A DNA stretch of 5,045 bases from Firmicutes bacterium UBA5499 (GTDB taxonomy: Bacteria; Bacillota; DTU084): positions 10,205 through 15,249 of the forward strand of contig DIPB01000016.1 in assembly GCA_002426275.1 (NCBI GenBank), given 5' to 3'. The first letter of the stretch is position 1. Each line of letters opens with the position of its first letter. The notes beneath the pieces are model-generated. The model was given only the letters and a program-made list of their open reading frames with translations, made no database searches and had not been told where the DNA came from. Shown here in pieces: positions 1 through 5,045 of this stretch. The position numbers were made by a program, and so were the translations under genes.

Positions 1-1012
1 CACTGTTGTACAGGGCCTCTACGCCAAGACCGTTAGGCGCGCGATAAGCGGCCTGTGCTTCATGCTCCATCTCGCCGCCGTCCGGCAGTGTGAGCTCATA
101 GCTGGCATCAATGGTGTTGCCGGCCAGGTTCATCTCTTTAGCAGCGCCGAAGCGAACGGCGTCTTGACGGATTCCTGAGTCGATCCACTCATAGCGATCC
201 ACATCTGCGGAGAACACTAGGCCGTAAGCGCTGGTGCGCACACCCGCGGTGTAACCGCGCAGGCCAAGGTATTCTGCCACTGGATTGCTGTCCTCATAGA
301 ATGAATCCACGTCCGGGTTAAGCCATTTGGCATTGTAGGTTGGATCGAAAGAACGATATCCGGCCACCAACTGAAGCTGCGGAGTGATGCTGTAGCCGCC
401 GTCGATCTTCACGATATCCGAACCGTCGGCTGTGGCGTAGGTTCCGACGAGCTGCGCTCCCGGCAGAGGTGAGATTTGACCTGTGATGTCTATGGCCTGC
501 TGATCTTCATCGGTAACAAAAGTCCCTGCGAGGTTCAGCTGATCCAAGTTAGCCTCTACCTTGCCGCCTAAAGTCTTGTCCACAGTGTAGAAAAGCGCTC
601 CTGAGAGAGGTCCGTTCTTGAAGCCCTCAAAGCTGATGCCATCTACGCTGTCATCGCGTCCGATCCAAGCCACATACGGAGAGTAGTTGAAGCGAAGTCC
701 GCCGATGGTCGTGACAACCTGAGAGCCGCCGTTCCACAGCGAACCGAGCCGCTGCAGATAGCCGCGCTGGAACTGGTCAAGCTTCAAGCCGTCGAAAAAC
801 GTCTGGGTATTGCCCAGCTGAAGCTCTACTCCGGCGCGAGTCCTAGCGTCAAAGCCAAGTGAAACATTTGCCTGATTTTCAACAGTCGTTGGTCCATACT
901 GCCCCCAGTCGCCTTCCAGCTGCAGAGTTCCTCCCACTGTGGGAAGAGCAAGGGCCGGTACGGCTAAGGCCAGCAATGCTGCGATACTTAGCATGAAAGC
1001 TACTTTTTTCAT
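1..1012 (-). CDS. Outer-membrane porin-like beta-barrel protein, N-terminal part (runs off left edge)
   Basis: Reading back from the ATG at 1012-1010, the frame stays open for 337 codons to the window edge, so the C-terminus is not visible. The first 22 residues form a textbook signal peptide: MKK, a hydrophobic core rich in Leu and Ala, then an A-L-A signal peptidase I site before Leu23. The mature part is rich in Gly, Tyr, Asn, Asp and Gln, with repeated short amphipathic strands ending in aromatics (for example VAGYRSF, GYTAGVRTSAYGLVFSADV, DASYELTL) and polar loops, as in outer-membrane channels. There is no SLH domain after the signal peptide, unlike many porins of Negativicutes. Inferred role: diffusion channel or structural protein of the outer membrane. 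The exact family is not recognised. An SD (AGGGGG) lies 10 bases before the ATG, supporting the start. The gene is separated from the upstream cluster by a leader-like region. Confidence 0.8.
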   Translation of the reverse strand, partial: MKKVAFMLSIAALLALAVPALALPTVGGTLQLEGDWGQYGPTTVENQANVSLGFDARTRAGVELQLGNTQTFFDGLKLDQFQRGYLQRLGSLWNGGSQVVTTIGGLRFNYSPYVAWIGRDDSVDGISFEGFKNGPLSGALFYTVDKTLGGKVEANLDQLNLAGTFVTDEDQQAIDITGQISPLPGAQLVGTYATADGSDIVKIDGGYSITPQLQLVAGYRSFDPTYNAKWLNPDVDSFYEDSNPVAEYLGLRGYTAGVRTSAYGLVFSADVDRYEWIDSGIRQDAVRFGAAKEMNLAGNTIDASYELTLPDGGEMEHEAQAAYRAPNGLGVEALYNS

Positions 1013-1022
1013 TACGTGATAT

Positions 1023-1028
1023 CCCCCT
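1023..1028 (-). promoter_or_regulatory. Ribosome binding site of the porin-like gene
   Basis: AGGGGG on the minus strand lies 10 bases before the ATG at 1012. The spacing is slightly long but acceptable. It supports this ATG rather than the internal Met at codon 7. Confidence 0.6.
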
Positions 1029-1046
1029 AGCAAGTTTAGAGTTTTT

Positions 1047-1083
1047 TGCTGCGTTTACTGCTGCATGCTGCGATCGTTGCTGC
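1047..1083 (-). repeat. Four TGCTGC (GCAGCA) repeats in the porin leader
   Basis: The hexamer TGCTGC (plus strand) occurs at 1047-1052, 1059-1064, 1066-1071 and 1078-1083, that is GCAGCA four times on the transcribed sense strand. Unit starts are 12, 7 and 12 bases apart. Short palindromes GCATGC and CGATCG fall between the units. The cluster sits between a stable hairpin and the porin SD, where a regulator or a small RNA could bind. No known element is recognised. Confidence 0.45.
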
Positions 1084-1087
1084 GAAG

Positions 1088-1129
1088 GGGAAACGGGTAA
1101 GCATTTCCATGTTACCTTATCCTTTTCCC
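1088..1129 (-). promoter_or_regulatory. Two-part RNA hairpin with GNRA loop upstream of the porin gene
   Basis: On the minus strand an outer stem pairs GGGAAA (1129-1124) with TTTCCC (1093-1088). An inner stem pairs GGTAA (1116-1112) with TTACC (1100-1096). After a one-base bulge (C, at 1101), CAT pairs with ATG around a GGAA tetraloop (1108-1105), a GNRA-type loop. The internal loop between the stems is asymmetric (7 versus 2 bases). No U-tract follows, so it is not an intrinsic terminator. It ends 75 bases before the porin start, so it is probably a 5' untranslated structure that affects stability or translation. It matches no riboswitch class I know. Confidence 0.45.
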
Positions 1130-1311
1130 ACTAGCTGTAGTTCTTAGTGCTCTCACCAACAGTGCCGCCGGATTGCTGGGGATTCACCTCCTTTCCTGAT
1201 CCAGCTTCCTGCGGTGAGAAGAGCTTTTCTAGCTCACAAACAAAGATTTCGCTTTCTAGCTCTGAAATCCTCCTGCTTACTACGTTGTAAATATTGGAAG
1301 GAACGACACCC

Positions 1312-1325
1312 ACCAACACGTTGGT
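1312..1325. repeat. Fourteen-base inverted repeat, possible operator
   Basis: ACCAAC and GTTGGT flank a two-base centre (AC), giving a near-perfect palindrome of operator size. It lies at the junction between the decayed toxin-antitoxin remnant and the porin leader. No binding protein can be inferred from sequence alone, and short palindromes also arise by chance. Confidence 0.25.
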
Positions 1326-1337
1326 TAATCATTTTTG

Positions 1338-1477
1338 CTATGAGTTTGCCCATCGGCAAAAAACAAGGAGAACTTTAATTTGACCAGCTTCTTCGGAGGG
1401 AACGTTCTCGTATCCAGCGATAATATCGAAGTTGATAATCGGTTTAGCCTCTGCTTAATTACTTCTTCATTAACCAT
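1338..1477 (-). pseudogene. HepT-like toxin, N-terminal remnant with frameshift
   Basis: An ATG at 1477-1475, with GAGGG a few bases before it, starts 17 bases after the end of the nucleotidyltransferase remnant, where the HEPT toxin gene is expected in MNT/HEPT pairs. Its first residues, MVNEEVIKQRLNRLS, look like the N-terminus of HepT/DUF86 proteins. Near 1430 the HepT-like reading moves to another frame, continuing FDIIAGYENVPSEEAGQ, before a stop at 1340-1338. The original frame instead runs on unlike the family to a stop at 1327-1325. Only about 45 of the usual 130-150 residues are recognisable, and the R-x4-6-H active-site motif of HEPT RNases is absent. It cannot be a working toxin. 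The assignment rests on remembered family pattern plus position, so a chance match is possible. Confidence 0.5.
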
Positions 1478-1494
1478 AGGCCCTCAACTTTTTT

Positions 1495-1641
1495 TCACTT
1501 CTCAATTGTTCTGGCAGATGATAAATCCGGATAACGTTTTAGGTCGTGATATTCAAATAACGTTTGGACTTTATAATCGCTTTCCAGCGTCATATCCCGT
1601 GTAAATAAGGTATATTATTCTTATAAATCTGATATTTTTTT
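1495..1641 (-). pseudogene. C-terminal remnant of the MNT nucleotidyltransferase (two frame changes)
   Basis: Beyond the A7 tract (T7 on plus, 1635-1641) family-like sequence continues in the next frame as KKYQIYKNNIP. Near 1603-1610 it returns to the first frame as LFTRDMTLESDYKVQTLFEY, then HDLKRYPDLSSARTIEK and a TGA at 1497-1495. This is the expected MNT C-terminus (a basic 'KYQI-K--IP-F-RD' stretch, then a helix with 'EY-D-K-Y'). The two changes are +1 then -1, so they cancel. Between them the original frame has two TAA stops (1623-1621 and 1617-1615). With both shifts repaired the protein would be about 128 residues, normal for the family. Most likely decay; sequencing error at the homopolymer or slippage are alternatives. 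Confidence 0.65.
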
Positions 1642-1881
1642 ACGAGGCGGCGCCTCGTTTACGATCCCCAAATCAACTTCTCTTTTGCGGGCTTCCGTTA
1701 AGCTCACCTTCCTTTCAAGATATACTCCAGGCTCCATCTTTTTCTCCAAGTAGATTGCGCTATCTATGTCACTGTCCGCTCTAAGGTTGCCGTGAGCATA
1801 CGAGCCGAAAATATAAGCAAAGCCAATATCCTGATCCCAAAGCAATATTTCCCTGCATCTGGCGACAATATCCATCCCCAA
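1621..1881 (-). CDS. MNT-type (MntA-like) nucleotidyltransferase antitoxin, C-terminally truncated
   Basis: The open frame encodes 86 residues with a minimal nucleotidyltransferase core: FGSYAHG at 25-31, then the Asp pair in DSDID (36-40) that binds metal, and a later EVDL (68-71) that can supply the third acidic residue. MntA proteins paired with HEPT toxins neutralise the toxin by adding AMP to it; that role is known for the family and only inferred here. The start may be the TTG at 1881 (AGGG 4 bases upstream) or the ATG at 1875 (same AGGG 10 bases upstream). The gene begins 15-21 bases after the DUF5131 stop, so it is in the same transcription unit. After NEAPPRKK the frame ends early as ISDL, while family-like sequence continues in another frame. 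The product is probably a non-functional or weakened fragment. Confidence 0.8.
   Translation of the reverse strand: MGMDIVARCREILLWDQDIGFAYIFGSYAHGNLRADSDIDSAIYLEKKMEPGVYLERKVSLTEARKREVDLGIVNEAPPRKKISDL
1642..1658 (-). other. GC-rich hairpin directly before an A7 tract
   Basis: ACGAGGC (1642-1648) and GCCTCGT (1652-1658) form a perfect 7-bp stem with a 3-base loop inside the nucleotidyltransferase coding region. On the coding strand it is followed at once by seven A (1641-1635), exactly where the family-like reading changes frame. It is not a terminator: the tract after the stem is A, not U, on this strand, and on the other strand the T-run precedes the stem. Confidence 0.5.
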
Positions 1882-1896
1882 TATTCCCTAACATAG

Positions 1897-2613
1897 TTAA
1901 TCAGGGTAATCAATGTGTGCCTTTCTAGCCTGTGAATGTTGAAATCTTCGTGAAATCCAATAAACTTTTCCGCCTTTCTCAAAGCGTGCTCCCGTCTGCT
2001 TAAAAAAGAAGTGCACCCCTGCCCGCACGCACTGCTCGCGAAGAGCCAGCACCCACTCATACCTGCAAAGCCTGGCGCCATTTCCAGATTCTCCGCCCAC
2101 CGTCACTCCCTCGATTTCACAGGTAAGGTAAGAGGACAGGTCTAGCGCTTCCAAAAGCGGTTCGCAGATGATGCTTTTATGCCTAATCGGCTCTGCCAGC
2201 AAAATTGGCAGCCGCGAGTCGGCGCGATCCTGATTCTCTGCCGTGCAGCAAATGGTAACATTCTCATAGCCGCCTCCCCAATCGTCGGGCCGCCCCACAT
2301 GAAAGCGATGGATTCGCTTTGTGACAATGAAAAAACGCAAATCCGCCCGGTCGCGAATCATCCGCCAGATTTCCGGTCGCCATTCGTCGGCTTCCTCAAT
2401 GAAAAAGTCGGAAGAAAAACAGGTGTAGACCGTTTCAGTCCCACTGAGCTTATATGCGCCGGCCCTGTCGCGCTTCAAAGGGAGATTAAAGTCGCCCGTC
2501 TTGGAGACAAGCGAACTGTCCTTGCCGTGACGCGCGTCAATCCTGTAGACGTAACAATTCTGGCAGCCGGGACTGATTTTCCGGCACCCGTGCCATGGGT
2601 TCCAAGTGGGCAT
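1897..2613 (-). CDS. DUF5131 family protein (phage Gp37/Gp68-like, three-Cys motif)
   Basis: A complete 238-residue protein. WNPWHGC at the start leads into the family's signature, Cys10-x6-Cys17-x2-Cys20-Tyr, a likely metal or Fe-S site. Further typical blocks are ETVYTCFSSDFF (60-71), EADEWRPE (74-81), FFIVTKRIHRF (94-104), ENVTICCTAENQDRAD (117-132), CEPLLE (150-155), VTVGGESG (170-177), FFFKQTGARF (202-211) and HSQARKAHIDY (226-236), so both ends are intact. The reaction is unknown. The fold has been likened to radical-SAM barrels, but the Cys spacing is not the classic CxxxCxxC. The start is firm: GGAGG (2626-2622) lies 8 bases before the ATG and immediately after the helicase stop. With a 14-base gap to the helicase, co-expression is likely. 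Such proteins occur in phages and in bacterial accessory regions. Confidence 0.85.
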   Translation of the reverse strand: MPTWNPWHGCRKISPGCQNCYVYRIDARHGKDSSLVSKTGDFNLPLKRDRAGAYKLSGTETVYTCFSSDFFIEEADEWRPEIWRMIRDRADLRFFIVTKRIHRFHVGRPDDWGGGYENVTICCTAENQDRADSRLPILLAEPIRHKSIICEPLLEALDLSSYLTCEIEGVTVGGESGNGARLCRYEWVLALREQCVRAGVHFFFKQTGARFEKGGKVYWISRRFQHSQARKAHIDYPD

Positions 2614-2621
2614 CTTCCTCT

Positions 2622-2626
2622 CCTCC
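2622..2626 (-). promoter_or_regulatory. Ribosome binding site of the DUF5131 gene
   Basis: GGAGG lies 8 bases before the ATG at 2613 and right behind the helicase TAG (2630-2628). It shows the DUF5131 gene has its own initiation signal and supports translation from a shared mRNA. Confidence 0.7.
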
Positions 2627-2627
2627 C

Positions 2628-4700
2628 CTACTTACAAAATTCAAGCGGGCAAAAAGCTTTGGCAAAGATTTTCACGCCATACGCGCCAAAGGAGACGGTT
2701 ATGGTATCTTCATCTTCCGCCTCAACGAAACCCACACCGTATTTCGGGTGAGCCACTTTTCTCTTCACGTTTTCGTTTGGAGCGTTAGCTTTAGCCGCCG
2801 GCTGTAAGGCCAAGGGATCTGCCAGCTCCGCTTTACGATTTTCCAAGATCGAGCGGCGATATGCCTGCAAGTCTGCATGTCCCGAAGCAGCGGCATCTTT
2901 AACAAGCAAATGCTCGGGGATCATGGAAAGATAGCCGCTCTCTCCGGGCAGGACGCGAGGATTGCCTGGATTCGTATAATATGAAAGTTCCAGATAATCC
3001 CTAGCCCTCGTGATCCCGACAAAGAACAGACGCTTTTCTTCCTCCAGGTCGCGCCGACCGCGGTCTTTGTCAGCACGCAATGGGATCAAGCCGTAGTTGA
3101 CGCCGATGATGAAAACATATCGAAATTCCAGACCTTTGCATGAATGAAGCGTCATCAGCTTAATCGCATCTGCAGACTGCTCCGCTTCCGCAAAGAAATT
3201 TGTTCCGTAAAGCGCCGCTGAATTAAGAAAACCCCTCAAACCGGACAAGAAATCCTGAGCGCTTTTCACCAGATATTCCTCAAATTTGTCGAGGAAAGCG
3301 AGAAGATAATCCTTATTCTCCTGAAAAGAAACGGAAGTGGGCGCGAGATAGCCGTCCAGTCCAAAATAGTCGTAGATTTCTCCTGCCGCTTTGCCGCTCT
3401 TCGCCCAGTGGGAAAAATTCCTGGCTTTGGAATAAAGGACAGAGCCGCGGCCGGTAGCCAGCGCCTCTCGAACCTGCCTTTGGGTCAGCCCTTCTCCGAA
3501 CTGATGATCCATAAGTACCCAGTAGAGGCTATTCCGATCTGCCTGGTTGACGGAAGCGCTCAAAAGATGAAAGAGCCATTGTAAAGGCGGCAGATCCTTC
3601 AGCGTTTTGCGCACCGACACCGTAAAGGGAATCCCTTTGCGACGAAAGGCTTCCTCCAGCGTTTCGGACTGCCTGCGCATTCGATAAAACACGGCAATCT
3701 CCTGCCACGGAGCTCCGGCTTCATGCAGCCGCGCCATTTTATCCGCCAGATAGTCAGCTTCCTGAAAGGGGTTGTAATGATTTCGAACGACAATGCCGGA
3801 GCCCGGCTCGCGGACCCCGGTCAATTCGCAGCGCTCCTCAAGGAAACATTTAGCCGCATCCAATATCGTAGCGCTTGAGCGATAATTGAGAGATAAAGAA
3901 AATTCTTTGGCCTGGCATTCTCGTTTGAATTTTGCAAAAACATTCTGGCTGCCGCCGCGCCAACTGTAAATTATCTGATTGGGGTCCCCCACGGCAAAAA
4001 GTCTCGTCGCCTCCGAAGCCAGGGCTTGGATCAGAGCCAGCTGAGAACCGTCACAGTCTTGAAACTCGTCGATAATGATCCATTTGGGGGACCAGTCCCC
4101 CTTTTTCAGCAAGCGCGTGGCATTGTAAATCAGGTCGTCAAAATCCATTTGATTTTGCCGTTTTTTTTCCAGCGCAATGAAATCGCATAACCTGCCGATA
4201 TCGTCTTCCAGTTTCATAACGCCGTAAAGCGTCTGGCCAGACCGATATGCTTCCAAGCGTTTTGTCAATTTCTTTTGGTATTTGATCCGCAGTCCGTGTT
4301 CCGCGATCAGCCTTTCGGCCATTTCCACTTCTTCGTCGGGAGCCAGAACGGAAAAATCCGCAGTATACCCGAGTTCTGCAACCGGAAGGATAGTTTGCAG
4401 CATCTTCATGGCCACGCTGTGAAAAGTCCCAAACCATGGCATATCTTCATCGCCGGCGTCTGGATCAGCTGCGATCATCCTGTTTTTGATTTCGCTCGCT
4501 GCCTTATTGGTAAAAGTGAGCACAACCATATCAGCTAGCGGAATCTGCCGCTGAAGATGCTGATACAAAACTTTGGCGATCAGGACCGTCGTCTTTCCGC
4601 TCCCCACATTGGCGTTCACGAGAGCAGCTCGACTTTCATCCAGCACAGCCTGGCTCTGCTCTGCATTCAATTTTTGCAAAAGATTATCTATTTGGCTCAA
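2628..4700 (-). CDS. UvrD/PcrA/Rep-type SF1A ATP-dependent DNA helicase
   Basis: A complete 690-residue superfamily 1A helicase that should translocate 3'-5' on single-stranded DNA using ATP. In order: Q motif LNAEQSQAV (11-19), Walker A NVGSGKTTVL (31-40), Ia VVLTFTNKAASEI (59-71), TFHS (92-95), MDFDDLI (185-191), Walker B IIIDEFQD (208-215), III VGDPNQIIYSWRGG (237-250), IV LNYRSSATIL (271-280), V IKLMTLHSCKGLEF (513-526), VI EEEKRLFFVGITRAR (553-567). The last 45 residues (HPKYGVGFVE, then VSFGAYGVKIF) resemble the Tudor-like domain by which PcrA/UvrD contact RNA polymerase. NVGSGKT and GDPNQ differ from the common AGSGKT and GDDDQ, pointing to a divergent subfamily rather than the housekeeping UvrD/PcrA. 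The TTG start at 4700 is supported by AGGAG six bases upstream. It overlaps the upstream gene's TGA, implying translational coupling. No key residue is missing. Confidence 0.93.
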   Translation of the reverse strand: MSQIDNLLQKLNAEQSQAVLDESRAALVNANVGSGKTTVLIAKVLYQHLQRQIPLADMVVLTFTNKAASEIKNRMIAADPDAGDEDMPWFGTFHSVAMKMLQTILPVAELGYTADFSVLAPDEEVEMAERLIAEHGLRIKYQKKLTKRLEAYRSGQTLYGVMKLEDDIGRLCDFIALEKKRQNQMDFDDLIYNATRLLKKGDWSPKWIIIDEFQDCDGSQLALIQALASEATRLFAVGDPNQIIYSWRGGSQNVFAKFKRECQAKEFSLSLNYRSSATILDAAKCFLEERCELTGVREPGSGIVVRNHYNPFQEADYLADKMARLHEAGAPWQEIAVFYRMRRQSETLEEAFRRKGIPFTVSVRKTLKDLPPLQWLFHLLSASVNQADRNSLYWVLMDHQFGEGLTQRQVREALATGRGSVLYSKARNFSHWAKSGKAAGEIYDYFGLDGYLAPTSVSFQENKDYLLAFLDKFEEYLVKSAQDFLSGLRGFLNSAALYGTNFFAEAEQSADAIKLMTLHSCKGLEFRYVFIIGVNYGLIPLRADKDRGRRDLEEEKRLFFVGITRARDYLELSYYTNPGNPRVLPGESGYLSMIPEHLLVKDAAASGHADLQAYRRSILENRKAELADPLALQPAAKANAPNENVKRKVAHPKYGVGFVEAEDEDTITVSFGAYGVKIFAKAFCPLEFCK

Positions 4701-5045
4701 TTATTTCTCCTACCTGTTAGATCCGTATACATCTTTGCAATTTTTGCATTAGCTTGGGCGTCGCCTTCCTCGGGGCACTGGTAGTCAATGTGAAAAGAGG
4801 AAGGCGTCGCCACATACTGCCGAATCAAATTCCGGAGGCTCACACGGTTCTCCTCGTCCGTCAGCCAGTCTCTGTAAAATCCATTTTGCAGCTGCAGGAT
4901 GAGACGACTGCCTTGAACTTCAACCGCCGGAATGCCGGCCAAGAAACGGCTCAGATATTCGCTGGTGGAGAGGATAAAAGCGCGGAACTCATCCCACCGT
5001 TCGGGCAGGGACTCTAGCTGAAATCTACCCTGAAAATAAAACATC
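4697..5045 (-). CDS. C-terminal part of an unidentified protein with a DnaX-C/DnaA-I-like domain (runs off right edge)
   Basis: At least 115 residues are visible before the TGA at 4699-4697. The ATG at 5044 is one base from the edge with no visible SD, so it is probably internal and the gene likely continues outside. The pattern of residues 15-90 (ERWDEFRAFIL, then IPAVEVQGSRLILQLQNGFYRDWLTDEENR, then LRNLIRQYV and FHIDYQ; first and middle blocks at about 15-25 and 43-71) follows the layout of the gamma/tau C-terminal domain of DNA polymerase III (DnaX) and the related DnaA domain I: helix, helix, 'eg-L-L-f---F----L---ENR', helix, strand. No ATPase motif is within view. If right, it may be a clamp-loader-like or adaptor protein working with the helicase. 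The similarity is weak and judged by eye. The tail (EEGDAQANAKIAKMYTDLTGRRNN, of which only the end after DAQ is clearly polar and basic) looks unstructured. Confidence 0.55.
   Translation of the reverse strand, partial: MFYFQGRFQLESLPERWDEFRAFILSTSEYLSRFLAGIPAVEVQGSRLILQLQNGFYRDWLTDEENRVSLRNLIRQYVATPSSFHIDYQCPEEGDAQANAKIAKMYTDLTGRRNN
4707..4711 (-). promoter_or_regulatory. Ribosome binding site deciding the helicase TTG start
   Basis: AGGAG, 6 bases before TTG (4700-4698), lies inside the 3' end of the preceding gene. With the TTGA stop/start overlap (TTG 4700-4698, TGA 4699-4697) it identifies a non-ATG start and suggests the ribosome reinitiates from the upstream gene. Confidence 0.75.

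Larger units (their letters stand above)
1013..1337. other. Leader/intergenic region with no convincing gene
   Basis: This stretch separates the HepT-like remnant from the porin gene. A 62-codon frame (1131-1319, minus, GTG start) exists but has no SD at its start and no recognised relative. Its middle (ELESEIF, CELEKLF) could form a short helix and its end is Gly/Ser/Gln-rich. Inside it lie the ten-base direct repeat GAGCTAGAAA (1262-1253 and 1235-1226), competing hairpins at 1214-1237 and an orphan SD-like sequence at 1184-1194. I found no convincing -35/-10 pair and no intrinsic terminator. The porin promoter most likely lies here, but I cannot place it. Confidence 0.5.

Noticed and set aside
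1184..1196. Plus-strand sequence like the 3' end of 16S rRNA (TCACCTCCTTTCC)
   Set aside because: The similarity covers only the anti-SD core; the flanks do not match the rest of the 16S 3' end, so it is the complement of an SD-like sequence, not an rRNA fragment.
1284..1316. Possible promoter TTGGTG, 17 bases, TATTTA upstream of the porin gene (minus)
   Set aside because: Both hexamers are poor matches, the distance to the gene is long, and similar matches occur by chance in AT-rich sequence.
1131..1319. 62-codon minus-strand frame as a real gene
   Set aside because: GTG start without an SD, no recognised family, low-complexity tail, and overlap with leader-like structures. Kept only as part of the description of the region.
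1345..1360. Hairpin TTTGCC/GGCAAA as a terminator of the cluster
   Set aside because: The stem is only 6 bp and, on the minus strand, the T-run precedes rather than follows it; on the plus strand it is followed by A.
1380..1604. Plus-strand 74-codon frame with TTG start and AAGGAG nine bases upstream
   Set aside because: The RBS spacing is good, but the frame lies entirely antisense to the MNT and HepT remnants, which explain the sequence better, and its product resembles no known protein.
2179..2751. Plus-strand 190-codon frame
   Set aside because: Antisense to the DUF5131 gene and the helicase 3' end, both with strong family evidence; its product has no recognisable domain.

Overview
The window looks like diderm bacterial DNA, and every supported gene lies on the minus strand, so the map reads from right to left. 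A classic signal peptide followed by a porin-like beta-barrel implies an outer membrane. Strong GGAGG-type ribosome binding sites, TTG starts and the style of the helicase and DUF5131 proteins look Firmicutes-like. A diderm Firmicute-type lineage would fit both, but this is inference; there is no rRNA or other phylogenetic marker here.

Right part (about 1897-5045): three tightly packed genes. The first runs off the right edge; only its last 115 residues are visible. They resemble the C-terminal KH-like domain of the DNA polymerase III gamma/tau subunit (DnaX) or domain I of DnaA. Its stop overlaps the TTG start of a complete 690-residue UvrD/PcrA-type SF1A helicase, with all motifs plus a C-terminal Tudor-like domain. 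Fourteen bases after the helicase stop, and with its own strong SD, comes a complete 238-residue DUF5131 (phage Gp37/Gp68-like, three-cysteine motif) protein. Overlap and spacing argue for one transcript and possibly a shared DNA-related role. The DUF5131 function is unknown.

Middle part (about 1338-1881): a decaying MNT/HEPT-type toxin-antitoxin pair at the end of that cluster. The nucleotidyltransferase (antitoxin, MntA-like) keeps its catalytic core. It loses frame at an A7 tract and regains it about 30 bases later, so its C-terminal third lies outside the open frame. Directly behind it is a short, frameshifted N-terminal piece that reads like HepT. The stretch is visibly more AT-rich than its flanks.

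Region 1013-1337: no convincing gene. It holds a weak 62-codon reading frame, an SD-like sequence with no good start after it, a short palindrome, competing hairpins, a two-part hairpin capped by a GNRA loop, and four TGCTGC repeats. Part of it is probably the porin promoter/leader, though I found no persuasive -35/-10 pair.

Left part (1-1012): the first 337 codons of an exported outer-membrane beta-barrel protein, cut by the left edge. No convincing intrinsic terminator separates it from the upstream cluster.
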